The notes beneath the pieces were generated by a model, which saw only the letters and a list, made by a program, of their open reading frames with translations, was not told where the DNA came from and did no database searches. Of a DNA stretch of 64,000 nucleotides, positions 11,221-22,907 are shown piece by piece. Position 1 is the stretch's first letter. Every line of letters begins with the position of its first letter. The position numbers and the translations under genes are program-made. The DNA comes from Nigrospora sphaerica (lineage: Eukaryota; Ascomycota; Sordariomycetes; Amphisphaeriales; Apiosporaceae): the NCBI GenBank assembly GCA_018287875.1, contig JAGVVL010000015.1, forward strand, positions 2,108,001-2,172,000. The letters are read 5' to 3'.

Positions 11221-11621
11221 ATGGTTAAGATCAGCATCGCCGCTCTCCTCACCTGTAAGTCCCGCTCTCGCCGTCGCTGTTTGAGCCGCAGCTTTCTCTG
11301 GAGAAGCCGGTACTGACGCCGTCTCCCCTAGTCGCCGTCGCCGCCATGGCTCAAGGTCTCACCCCCAACGTGGCGGGCGCCCGTGACGTCGGCAACGGCA
11401 ACGGCAAGCAGTTCACGACGGGCGGCTGCGTCTCCGACGCCGACTGCCAGGAGGGCTGCTGCGCCGGCGGCGCCACCTCGAGCACCGGCCGTGCCGCCGG
11501 CATCTGCTCGGGCATCGGCGCCGAGTTCCAGAAGGGCAAGACGGGCTGCGGCTTCCAGGACCCCAACGCCCAGCAGAACATTGCCGACGCCAAGGCCCAG
11601 AGCAAGAAGCAGGGTTTCTAA
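11221..11621 (+). CDS. Small secreted cysteine-rich protein, BAS2-like candidate effector
   Basis: A 107-aa secreted protein in two exons (11221-11254 and 11332-11621; 77-bp intron within the signal peptide). The N-terminus MVKISIAALLTFAVAAMA is a signal peptide, followed by NVAGARDVGNGNGKQF, then cysteine clusters GGCVSDADCQEGCCAGG, GICSG and KTGCGF: six cysteines, likely three disulfides. This layout resembles biotrophy-associated secreted protein 2 of Magnaporthe and its homologues in Colletotrichum and Fusarium; I recognise it by pattern, without a search. Such proteins are apoplastic and often plant-induced, but their biochemical role is unknown. CCAAT and TATA elements lie upstream. Confidence 0.85.
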
Positions 11622-12192
11622 ACAAAGACTGGATGCGGGGACGTCATTCCGCCTACACGGTCAACAGGGCGCACCGAGGCCGCCCGCGCGCCTCTCTGCA
11701 GGGGCTGGGCACGAAGTCACGCCATCTTCTCCCTACTCCTAGCCAACGACCAGACGACTACCATCACCGCCGTTAATATATGGCGGTGACCAATGATAAA
11801 TCTTATTCAATAACCATGAAAAACCCTTGATGTGAATTCCCGTGATGCCTGCTCGGAACTAAATTTTGGGGCCGGCGAGTCGGCCCAGGTCCTCTCTGAT
11901 CCCACGGACTTGCCAAATGGTCATACCTGGTCGCTGGCCCAGCAAGTAACCATCGGGGGCAGGATGCAATATAGCAGCCGTATCACATGAAGCTACGCGT
12001 GTCAGTAAAGAGCGTTTGTCCACGAAGCGCAATTAGTGGATGCATTCAGATGCGGAGGTCCAGTAGGACTGACTCCTTACCACCTAGGTAGAGACAAAGG
12101 CCTTTTTTGCGTCGTGGAACGCGCCAGACAAAATCCGCAACGAACCCTGACCACGTCGCCAACTACGATAGCTGAAAGCACCGCTTGTCATC
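11622..12192. other. Intergenic, nothing recognised
   Basis: Presumed 3' UTR of the secreted-protein gene followed by spacer; no ORF with support. Confidence 0.5.
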
Positions 12193-12758
12193 ATGCACGC
12201 CACGGCCAACACGCCGGGCAAGGTCCTCAACGATGAGAAGAGGGCCGGGGGCGACGGACCGCCCTTCCACAGCGAGTTCGCGACGTGCACCGCCACGGGT
12301 GAGGGCGAGACCATGTACTGCGGCCGGCACCGTTGCCAGTGGGGGCCCCGCGATACTGCCCCGAGCACGAGTGCCTTCACTTCGGCTACCCCCGTCCGCG
12401 CCAGTGGCACGCCGAGCTGGCTGACGGCGGCGGCGCGGAGCGATCCCCGTTCAGCTACTTGTGCAGCCGCCACGAGTGCCGCGAAGCGGAATGCTACGTC
12501 GGCGTCGTGCCGCCCGATGCGACCTCTGGCTCCGGCATGGGCTATTGCTCCTACCACGTCCTCCGCTTCCTGCCTGCGCCGGGTGCTAGGAAAAATAAAC
12601 GCCACGGATGCTTCACGTCTTGGCGGCCAGAGATGCCAGCTACGGATACGCCGTCGTCGACAAAGTGGATGGTAACACGGCACTGCAGTGCGTGTAGGGT
12701 CGAGGTACCACGGGAGACGTGGATAGATCCGGGAGGCTGTTCTATAAGTTTGCCGTAA
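12193..12758 (+). pseudogene. Cys/His-repeat protein (CxxHxC units) broken by a frameshift
   Basis: Two overlapping frames together read like one protein with repeated zinc-ligand-like units. The first frame gives FATCTATG...MYCGRHRC. The second frame gives RYCPEHECLH, YLCSRHECREAEC and GYCSYH. The frame changes at 12341-12349, a run of five G then four C, where one base appears missing. No GT-AG intron fits this point. Repeated CxxHxC blocks occur in uncharacterised fungal proteins; their function is not known to me. It may be a relic, or a real gene with a base error in the homopolymer. The reading beyond about 12590 loses the pattern, so the 3' end is uncertain. Confidence 0.42.
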
Positions 12759-13811
12759 GAAACATGTAGTTATCACCCAAAGTCCTATCGGCCGTACTCA
12801 CTGGTACCCAGGCGTTGCATTGTCTCGGAAACGGCCGTCTCCTGCGCTCTGCACGTGGACCTCAGGCCGGACGTCGGGCGCATGCGCAGAAGTAGACAAA
12901 CGCATGTGAAAACGGCACGCCGCATTCGGCCCCGATGACGAGGCCCATACGTAAGGTAGGTATAGTAGCTGGACGTTACCGTAACTGTGTGCCGGTTGGC
13001 GACATGAGTAATTGTGTGTTCTGGGCAGCTTTCGCGTGCGTGCTTCCTGAGGGCCGGGGTAAGCGCATGGCGAGATGCCCCCCTTGCGCAAGGGGGCCGA
13101 GAGGGGAAATGTCTCTGACATAATCGCCGACGCCAATGCGTGGCCAGCTGGCGTGCCTTGCCAGCAAAGATCAAGAAGAGGCCTCATTCAACCACTGCTG
13201 CCCATCTACCGCGTTGGCGTGCGTGGGGCCAGCACAGGCCCGGCAGGTGCACAGCCCGGGCTAGGCCCTGCCGTCCCGATCCATCCTACCGGTGCTTCCA
13301 CGTCCAGTCAAGAGGCCCTGTACAAGAGGCAGGTATTCTCCTTCCCGAGTTCTATTGATCATCGGGACGTGTTGGCTGAGCGCGCCCACGCCTTCGAAAA
13401 AAAAAGCCGTTGCTGGGCTTGGTGTGGCTGACCTGCCCTGTTTGGGGGCGTTTCAGTTGATGGTAGCCAATCAGCGGGGCCTGCATGACGTAGGGCGGGC
13501 AGCCACGCCAGCACAAGGGTTGGCATCCCATGGGATACCGATGCACCATCTCGCTTAGACGCCGCGAGACGGCCCCCTCGAGAAACCGGTTATGCAGTCG
13601 TCGACACGGAACTGTGATATAATAAGGGGTTGGCCAGAACTCTAGGACGGATTGTTGCATCCTATTGTTATTCAACTAACTTTATCCTCGTCACTAACAA
13701 CTTATATCGACGCCTCCTCTGTCTTCTCTTCGTTCTCCTTCCTGCGCCCCCCCAACTGAAACCCCCTCCCCATCCAGCGTATACCCGTAGTAGCAAACCA
13801 CCATTCCCAAA
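12759..13811. other. Intergenic region and promoter of the 142-aa protein
   Basis: It contains an 18-bp perfect palindrome at 13079-13096 (C5-TTGCGCAA-G5), a CCAAT box near 13469, a TATA-like GATATAATAAGG at about 13615-13627, and a pyrimidine-rich leader at 13700-13760. No gene is supported. Confidence 0.5.
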
Positions 13812-14462
13812 ATGTCCGCCGAACAGCAACCCAGCGCCGGCGACACCTTCAAGCCGCCCGCCAACTTCAACCAGATGTCGGACCAGGAGAAGCACCAGAC
13901 GTACACCGAATGGGCCAAGCAAAAGTACAACGAGCAGTACGACATCTGGATGCCGTGGATCGAGGACACCTTCCTCAAGTACTTTACCAAGGACAACAAG
14001 GCCAGCTACGCCACCAAGGGTAAGACGACGTCTTCCCCTACTGCCCCCGCTCCTTCCACATCTTCTACTCCTGCCCCCTCATCTTCTCCTCCTGCCATTT
14101 CATCATCTACTCTTCTCCCCATTTTCACGTCCTCTCTTTCTTCTTCTCCTGCTCTGCTCCCCGTAGCCACCGTTCCAAGCCCGGAAGAAGCGCTCGCCCA
14201 GGCGGCCGAACCCCTGCTGACGCCTCCTCCCCGGCCCGCAGACCAGCTCAACAAGACCAAGATCACGGGCGTCGAGCAGGTCGACACGCTGCAAGACGGC
14301 ATCAACAACACAGTCGCCGGCCAGGTCGGCCAGGGCGGCCTCCTCCAGCCGGTCGGTGACCTGCTCTCCAAGGAGGGCATCAACCGCGCTGAGCGCCGCG
14401 GCAAGGATGAGAAGGGCGGATTCCTGCCCTCGAACCTGCCCAAGGTGCCCGGTCTGAGCTAG
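13812..14462 (+). CDS. Conserved fungal protein of unknown function with frame-neutral intron
   Basis: It encodes 142 aa when the intron 14020-14241 is removed (donor GTAAGA after the first base of a codon, acceptor CCGCAG), joining ASYATK to DQLNKTKITG. The first exon is hydrophilic and aromatic-rich (EWAKQKYNEQYDIWMPWIED). The second contains QDGINNTVAGQVGQGGLLQPVGDLLSKEG and ends in a Lys/Arg-rich tail. No signal peptide, membrane segment or named domain is evident. I recognise the type as widespread in Pezizomycotina but cannot assign a function. The intron is 222 nt with no stop in frame, so an unspliced form would encode 216 aa with a Ser/Pro/Thr-rich insert. Confidence 0.8.
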   Translation: MSAEQQPSAGDTFKPPANFNQMSDQEKHQTYTEWAKQKYNEQYDIWMPWIEDTFLKYFTKDNKASYATKGKTTSSPTAPAPSTSSTPAPSSSPPAISSSTLLPIFTSSLSSSPALLPVATVPSPEEALAQAAEPLLTPPPRPADQLNKTKITGVEQVDTLQDGINNTVAGQVGQGGLLQPVGDLLSKEGINRAERRGKDEKGGFLPSNLPKVPGLS

Positions 14463-15305
14463 AGGCTTTCCCATCCGCAAGACGTACATCATGATGACGA
14501 TGGACCATAACGTGGACGGCGCTCGGTATTTATTGAGGTGTTTTCGGAGTTTGTTTTAAAGAGGGTCGATGCGCAAACCCACATCACATTCTGTTATGAT
14601 GACCATGACGACGGGTCGGCTAGTAGACCAGGACCTTGCGATCCGCTCAGCTTTTCTTAGACTGCACGGCTTGGACGCGAGGAATGGTTATGCGCTACCA
14701 AACCAGTATGCATATAATCAACAAAATTAATATGATGATACCTTTAACAATAACAGGCAAGAGGCTATTGCATGTGGTGTTGTGAGGTGACCCCCTCATT
14801 GCCTTGTAACACCGGCCGTCTGTCAGCGTGCATATGCGCGGAAAGCCCCAAGTCCCGGTGCGATAATTGCTTTTACTGCATCATCGGGCCATTTATTGCA
14901 GATGACGCTATGGGACGGCGCCATGCCGTCACGCTGCATGCATCAAGGGTCCGTAGATCGTGGGGCCGGGTGTCATCCCTGCTTGGCGCGCACCACAAGG
15001 CGATTGATCCACCCCCGTTAAAAGAGTCGATTCGTGAGCGCTGGCACAAATAACAACGGCCAGATAGCGAGGGAAGAGAAGTAACCAAGGCAGCTGAGTG
15101 CCTCTCGCAAAATAAGACGTACGCGGGTGTCAAAACAAGACTCGACCACGCATCTAACCGAAAAGCGCCGAGCCACGTGTATGGGCAGGAGCGCAAGAGC
15201 AATGATGGTAAAGAAAACAAGTATGCTGCGAAATCGACAGAGGGCCGCCTCCATGCGCAGAACGATGAAACGTGAAATCTATGAAGGGATTCCCGCTCGG
15301 CAACC
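14463..15305. other. Convergent intergenic region
   Basis: It lies between the stop of the 142-aa protein and the stop of the transhydrogenase gene. It probably holds both 3' UTRs; no gene or repeat is supported. Confidence 0.5.
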
Positions 15306-18300
15306 CTAGGTTCGAGACTCGATCGCAGATTTGATCGCTGCACAGCGTTGTTAGTTACCCCGTGCTCAACAAGAAATCAGCCGTCGTACTAACCATCACA
15401 CGTCACCTTGGCGTCCCCAAACAACATCTTGGTGCCGGGCATGTAGAACATGGGGTTAGGGACATCAGCTACAGAAATGGTCAGTATGGCCACTCAGGCA
15501 TCCCGCTTGAGCCACAGGGTTTAACTCACCGTAACCACTGGACATGCCACGCTTCATGACGATCACCTGCTTGGCCTTCCATGCATGCAGGACCGGCATG
15601 CCTGCGATGGGCGAACCAGGCTCCAACGCAATCGGGTTTACCGTGTCGTTGGCACCGATGACCAGGACCAGATCCGTCTCGGGGAAGTCGTCATTGATCT
15701 CGTCCATTTCCAGTACCACGTCGTACGGAACGCTGGCTTCGGCCAGCAGCACATTGCACTGTCCCGGCATCCGCCCCGCGACCGGGTGGATGGCGAAGCG
15801 CACGTTGATGCCCTTTGCCCGCAGCATGCTGGTGATCTCGCTAATTGCATACTGCGCCTTGGCCACCGCCATGCCGTAGCCCACGACGATGATGACGCTT
15901 TCGGCGTTGGTCAACGCCTCGGCCGTTTCTTCGACGTTGGTTTGCGTCACCGTGCCTTCGACCTTGTACTCACTGGTCGTGGGTGCGGATATGCCGCCGA
16001 ACAAAACATTGGTCAGAGAGCGGTTCATGGCCACGCACATAATGTACGAAAGAATCGAGCCCGAGACCCCGATCAGCGCGCCTACCGATGTCAGGAGGGG
16101 GTTTTCCAACATGAAACCTTCGGCGACCAGGGCAAACCCGCTGTACGCATTGAGGACCGTGATCACGACGGGCATATCGGCGCCTCCAATGGCCGAGGTC
16201 GTCGTGTACCCTTTGGCAAACGAGAGAATGGTGTTGGCGCCCAGGGCCGCCGCGGCAATGACGGGGCTTCCGGGGGCCATGGTGACGAAGGCGCCCATGG
16301 CTCCTACGTTGGTGGCAAGCATGCCCGAGTTGATCCAGTGCCGTCCGGGGAGCATGAGTGGTCGGCTCGACACCTTTCCCGCCAACTTCAGGAACGCGAC
16401 GATGGAGCCGGTGAAGGTGACGCCTCCGATTAGTACACCCAGGTATGCGGTGACCAGGTGCAAGGTCGAGGCATGCGACAGGTCTCCCATGACGCTACCG
16501 ATGCTCGTAAGCACGGCGGCCAGACCGACAACCGAGTGCAGAGCTGCCACGGTTTGGGGCAGATCCGTGGGCGTGATACGCTTGCCAATCAGCAGCCCGG
16601 CGAGGCTCCCGATGGTGGCGAGCGCACCGAACTGAACGAGTACTTCGGGGGAGAACCCCACAGCCAAGAGCGACGCCAAAACGCCGGAGCCAACCCCGAG
16701 GATGCCAAGCAGGTTACCCATACGGGCAGTGGCCTGAGTTGCCAGACCCGAAAGGGAACTGATGCAAAGCACAGAACTGACCATGTAACCAGCCTGCACG
16801 AGTCCAGCAGCACCAGTCGAGGCGGCGGCGATGAAACCACCTCCGAAGAGAACACCGGGAATCGCATAGAGCCACGGGTACTCGGGGGGATCCGTAGGGC
16901 CTTTGCCTGTCAGCCTCGTACCGTCACGCAAATCCGGGAGGTCACTTACGTTTAAACATGTCCAGCATCCGCTTGGTGATGACAAATCCCCCGGAAACGT
17001 TGACAAAGGCGAGCAAGACAGATGCCGCACCGAGGGCTTGGGGGAAGGTCTCGGGCAGATAGCCTCCACCCATGACGAAGAAACCTCCGATGCCCACCAT
17101 TCCTGCCGTTTGTTAGTTTGTCGCTCCGTTCCGGGCCGGACTTTGGTGGTACGTACCAGAGATGGCGTTGGTGACGCTCATCAGAGGAGAATGCAGCGCA
17201 GGAGCAACCCCCCATACCACACGATACCCAATGAGAGAGGCCAACGCAAAAGTGAAGACATTGCCCATGAAGATAGGCCCAGTGAGTTTCCCGAGTGCAA
17301 GTGCCGTACCCATACCAGCCGTGACAGTAGCAACTTCACGAGATGTCTTTTGGAAGGGCGTGATGGCGACCGTCTCTTCGACGCTAGCAGCCGGCTTTGC
17401 GGCTGGGGCAGGTGGAGGCGCTGGACGGGGAGCCGGAGGCAAGATGTTGCCGTTGAGGGTAACAATCGAACCACGCACAACCTCGTCGCTTAGATCAATA
17501 CCGTAACTCTTTTCTTTGGGGGCCATGGATAAGAAAAACTTGGTAATGTTGTTGGAGTACAGAGTGGAGGACTGTGTCGGGAGCCGGGACGGTAGGTCGG
17601 TGTATCCTGCCGAGCGTCAGTGGCATTATCGCGCCGAGGGTGTCGTGTATAACATACCAATGATTTTCACACCATTGTGCGTGATAAGCTTTCCAGGTTC
17701 CGTTTTCTCGCAGTTGCCACCGGCTTCTGCGGCCAAATCCACAATGACAGATCCCGGTCTCATGATTTCCACCATGGCCTTTGTAATCAGCTTGGGAGCC
17801 GGCTTGCCCGGGATCAGAGCCGTGGTGATGATGATATCCACCTCGCGCGCTTGCTCGGTGAACAGCTTCATCTCGGCCGCGATGAACTCGGGGGACATCT
17901 CTTTGGCATATCCGCCGGCGCCGGATCCATCTTCCTTCATCTCAACCTCGACGAACTCGGCTCCCAGCGACTGGACTTGTTCACGAGCGGCGGAGCGGGT
18001 GTCAAAGCCGCGCACTATAGCACCCATTCTGCGGGCAGTAGCGATGGCGCTCAGGCCAGCCACACCAGCACCAATCACCAAAACCTTGCATGGAGGTATT
18101 TTGCCCGCCGCCGTAACTTGGCCAGTGAGGAAGCGTCCAAACGTGTTGGACGCCTCCAGTACGGCCTTGTAGCCAGCAATGTTAGCCATGGAACTCAGAG
18201 CGTCAAACACCTGCGCCCGCGAGATGCGGGGAATCATGTCCATGGCGAACGCCGTCACCTTGCGAGCCGCAAGCTTCTCTACCAGGTGCCGGTTCTGTGA

Positions 18301-18966
18301 TGGATGCAGCATCGAGATGACAGTGGCACCCTCTTTCAGACGGTCGATCTCGGCGATAGCAGGCCCGCGGACCTTGAGTATGATGTCAGCGGTCGACCAC
18401 ACGTCGCCGGCATCGACGATGGTCGCGCCCGCGCTTTCGTATGCCTCGTCGAGGAACTCGGCCTGTGCGCCGGCGCCGCGTTCCACGAGCACCTTGCCGA
18501 AGCCCTTCTTCTTCAAGAGGGCGACGTTCGGGGGGGTAATAGCCACCCGACGCTCGTTGGTGTAGGTTTCACGCGGGACGCCGACCGTCAGCTCGGCATA
18601 AGGCGTCGTGGGGGGCTGAACCACGGTCGAATATGCCGTCGTTGGAATCGGGCGGGGCGTCCCACTGCGGGCTCCATCGCGCTTCGGCAGGGCGGGGAGA
18701 ACGACAGGTTTCTTGGCATGGGTGCTACGCCATTGTCTCTGGGAGGACGCGGTGAACCCGGTTTTGTGAAGGTCTGCGGCAACGCCGTGTCAGTATCACG
18801 CTCTCCGGGGCCAGCTGAAAGGAGGAGGGGGGGTTTTCTGTGAAGGTTTGGAGGAAGACGCACCTAGGACGCGCTTTGTCGAACGCTGAGCGACGCGGTC
18901 CAGCGCCGCCCGCGTGGAGCTGGAAGTCGCGGCCAAGGCCGGCCGGAAGAGGTTGTGCGATATCAT
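15306..18966 (-). CDS. Mitochondrial proton-translocating NAD(P) transhydrogenase
   Basis: An inner-membrane enzyme that couples proton entry to hydride transfer from NADH to NADP+. The start at 18966 gives a classic mitochondrial presequence ([17 protein letters not shown], basic and Ser-rich) followed by a 90-bp intron (18774-18863). The NAD(H) domain includes [28 protein letters not shown] and [10 protein letters not shown]. The membrane domain carries many helices (e.g. [32 protein letters not shown]). The NADP(H) domain includes [24 protein letters not shown] and [11 protein letters not shown]. Six introns are inferred; the last two (about 15476-15537 and 15342-15394) place the true C-terminus, [13 protein letters not shown], at 15306. 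Total is near 1,095 aa in the single-chain animal/fungal arrangement. Confidence 0.95.
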
Positions 18967-21105
18967 GTTTCCGGAACGCGAGAGCGATCCGCCAGGCAGG
19001 CCCAGGAGAGGCGCTCATCCGTCATCCGTAGCCGCTCCTCTATGGCAAGTGGAAGAGACTTGGTGGCATGGAAATGGGTGATGATGGCCGAGGGAAAGCA
19101 GGCGATCCTGTCCGGGGCGTTGGGAGGGCCTTTGAGGGGCAAGAAGCTGGTCCACCTTCCCCTCCCCATCGAGCGACCGCTGTACGAGTTGGGTAACGGG
19201 GGGTTGCCCACCTCAGGTACCTACTGCCTTACATAACATATATTAGGCACAGATATGTCTCGGGTCTCTGCGTTGCTTGGAAGCGTGGAGAGGCCAAACC
19301 ACCAAACAAACCAAGACACCAGGTCCCCGCCCAGGATTCGCAACAGGCCAAACAGGTGCGAGAGATGTGCTCTTCGGGGGTAAATTGACCGGACGACGAG
19401 CCGAAAAGACCGATGACAGATTAGGCGAACGTCTGCCCAGTGCTTTCGGACGGAGAAGGACAAGAATGGAACACAAGATGCGGGGGTGGGGCAGCGGAAC
19501 GGGTGGGGATGGAACCAGGAGTGCGGAGAAACAGGGCGGGTGAGTGTGCCTGCTGCACTGGCTGCTCTGCGCCCCGTCTGTGGGCGCCAATCAGTGTCGG
19601 GGACACACTGTCCATCGTTGACCCCCAAAGGCGCCACCGCTACTACTCTATCCCTTCCGACGTTCCTAATCAGGTCATGGGCCTTGGTGCCCAGTCTTTT
19701 GGCAGAAATGTCTCACTGCGGATGTCGACAACTCGAATATTTCACAGGTCGGGGCCACCTCGACATGGCAGCCGGGCGCTCCGGAACAAGCTGCCCCCGC
19801 TCTCTCTCCCCGTTTGAGATGGCATTTCGCGAACCTTGTTTGCCGAAGTTGTCGCGCGAGTGGCGCGGCAGGGGGAAGTCGACTACTTTGATTCGATACC
19901 ATGTTCCTTAGGGCCCAACTGAGTATCATCACCGAATTTGCCGTTTCTGGTACCCGGGGGTACATCCTTGACCGGTTTTGGCCGGACGTTATCTTCTTGT
20001 CGCTTGCTTTCCAGCCCGTCCTCTTCCATGGGCGAAAAAAAGGGTGTAACTTAAAGGCTGCGACCCGCCTGGTGATACATGGGAGTGTTATGTTCAGCCC
20101 TCGTCTCATCCCAAATCTCAGTCTAGCTTCATTTCTGCGGGGCGTGCAGCAGCCGAACCAGATCTCGGGCGGATAGACCTCGTGACACACATGCACATGG
20201 ACGAGTCAACATCACGGTGATAAGCGATCAGGGCCTCGGTAATGCAGCTATACCCATCGCCAGTTGCGGGAACCAGTATCCCTTGCGTATCCTTTTACAC
20301 AACGGAGAATACCATATCGTCTCATCTTGGTTTTGAGACCCATCGTGCTTCTTTTTTATTGTCACCCGATACATAGATTTGTCTGTTCGGTGGGCATGGG
20401 ACTGAAACGAGAGAAGATGGGCCGGCAGGGGGTGGCCGGGACTATCCGGCGCTATCGCGACTCGCTTCTGGGTCCTGGCTTTTGTAAGTGGTACGCGCCT
20501 GGAGGATGCGCCCCGTGGATCCACTGAATGCTGAGAGTTGGCGAGCCATGCTGGGATGAGGCTTTTCAATAACTGCCTGACCTACACCTCGATGGCGACA
20601 AAGACTGGACCTAACCATGCCCTCGACCTCAAAACCATGCGCTGTGAGAAGACCTAGACAAGAGATTTTCTCTCCACGATAAGCAGCGCGCTCATAGTAG
20701 TCCGTCGCACCATGGTGATTAAGTTCTGGGTTCATGATCCCCGGCAACCCCCACATCAGTTCCCTGCCCAAAACCCTATTCAACGGCCGCACCGTCCAGC
20801 TCTACGAGGCCCGCCCTCTCGACGTGAGATGTACCCACCCTTCGTCCCAGGGGCCTCTCCTTCAGAGGCTCAATTGCCGTGATCGTTACGATGTAACTCA
20901 ATGAACCAGGTTCGGGGTGGGGAAGGGGGAAGCGCCGCCCTGGTACTGTATTGGCTGGGCCCGCCTCGATGAACATACCAGTATGGGCGCTCACTACATA
21001 AGCCCCGGCGAGCCGCTGGCCCCCTCCTACAAGTCAACTACCGGCAATTTCTGGGCACTGATTCCATTCCGTCTCTCGTTCCGTCTCTCGTTACGGCTCG
21101 CTACC
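18967..21105. other. Intergenic region, divergent promoters
   Basis: It separates the transhydrogenase and esterase starts. Short ORFs on both strands overlap and lack coding signs. Repeated GTCTCTCGTT units lie just before the esterase ATG (21070-21091). No gene is supported. Confidence 0.5.
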
Positions 21106-22907
21106 ATGTTACTTACCTTCGTGCCCTTCATGGCCACTCTGGCAGTGGCCGTGGATCCTTTGGTCAAATTGTCTCAGGGCTCCATGCTCGGCACGGCCCT
21201 TTCGAGCGGCGTGACCCAATGGCTGGGTGTGCCATTCGCGGCGGCGCCAGTCGGACAGCTTCGGTTCGCAGCGCCCAAGGAACCGCCGCAGTCGGATGCC
21301 ACTCTGGACTGCTCCAAGTTCCGGCCCATCTGTCTGCCACGCCAGCCGTCCGACTTCACGATGCAGCCCAATAGGCGCTTCACGGTGTCCGAGGACTGTT
21401 TATTTCTCAATATCTTCGCCCCCTCGAACGCGACAGTCGATTCGAAGCTGGGCGTGTTCTATATGGTCCAGGGCGGCGGGTTCCAGTCCAACTCCAACGC
21501 CAACTTCAACGGTACCGAACTTGCTGCGTTTGCCGGTATGATCGTGGTGCAGATCAACTACCGCGTCGGGCCCTTCGGTTACGCGCAAAGCAAGGAGATA
21601 CAAGGCCAGGGGAGTCTGAACAACGGCCTAAAAGACATAGTGAGGGGTCTTGAATGGGTGAAGACGAATATCAACATGGTAAGAAGGCCGAGTCAAGCGC
21701 CCCCCCCTTATTGCCGCAAGACTCATACGAGAAAAGGCCGTGCTGACCCTGGTTGCATACAGTTTGGAGGCAACCCAGATCAGGTCGTCGCAATGGGCGA
21801 TTCGGCGGGCGCCACGTCCGTGGCACTGCTGATGCCCGCCTTCGCCGACAATGACCCGGGCTTGTTCCAGGGCGTCATCCTCGAGTCCGTTTCGGAGCCG
21901 ACCCTGCGTACCATGGAGCAGGGCCAAGAGCAGTATGACTGCCTCACCAAAGCGGCGGGCTGCAGCGACTCGGCCGACACCCTGGCCTGCCTGCGTTCTG
22001 TGAACGCGTCCGCCCTCCAGACGGAGGAGTGTCAGTTCAACCCGCATTTCGACGGCGACCTGGTCAAGACGACCATGTTTGACGCCTTCAAAGCCGGCCG
22101 TGTCCTCAAAGTGCCCACCATCGCCGGTACTTGCACCGACGAGGGGACGAAGAACGTGCCGCAGAACACCGACAACGTGACGCAGGCCGTCGATTTCATG
22201 AACGGCCAAGCCCAAGGCGCCCTGACCAAGGCTGCTTTGGACGTGCTGACGCGGACGTACCTCGACACGCCCCAGCCCGTCTTTCCCAACAGCGGCAGAA
22301 TGTGGCGGCAGCTAGCGAATGCCATGGGCGACTTCCGGGCCCACTGCATCACGGCCCGTCTGCAGAACGGCATCGTGAAGGCGGGCGCCCCAACGTGGAG
22401 CTACCGCTATAACGTCATCGACCCGGAGCAGGAGACACTGGGTTTCGGTGCCTACCACACTGTCGAGCTGAACGGCGTGTTCGGTCCCAACAACACGGAC
22501 GGCGCGCCGCCCAAAAGCTACCGGACCACCAACGCACCCATAGTGCCCATTACCATGGCGTACTGGTCCAGCTTTGTCAAGACACTGGATCCGAACAAGG
22601 TGAAGCTCGCCGACACGCCCGACTGGCAACCTTGGACCATCGAGGGGCGACAGCGGTTGCGGTTCCAGACGGATAACATGGGCATGGAGGCCATGAATGC
22701 CACCCAGAATGCCAGATGTGACATGCTTGACCCGGTAAGTTTCCTAGCCCGCACTCGCCCTGCGCCTGGAATGCGGCTTGGCTCGAGAGGCTCCCCCCGG
22801 TGGGTTGGCACGACGGTGACTGACAATCTTCACAGATGATGATTGCCATTGAGAAGACGGCGATGCCGGCTTCGGTTGACCTGGTTGCGCCGAGTGAAGG
22901 CCCGTGA
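21106..22907 (+). CDS. Secreted type B carboxylesterase/lipase
   Basis: A serine esterase of the cholinesterase/Candida rugosa lipase family, 538 aa, exons 21106-21678, 21763-22734 and 22836-22907. The signal peptide is MLLTFVPFMATLAVAV. Family motifs are WLGVPFAAAPVGQLRF, SEDCLFLNIF (Cys of the first disulfide), GLEWVKTNIN and the nucleophile elbow GDSAGA, with Asp in place of the commoner Glu. The acid residue lies in CTDEGT and the His in GAYHTVEL. Several N-x-S/T sites fit secretion. The second intron (GTAAGT...CACAG) leads to a short last exon ending SVDLVAPSEGP. Substrate unknown. The start was chosen at the Met that opens the signal peptide; an upstream in-frame Met at 20917 would bury it. 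Confidence 0.93.
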
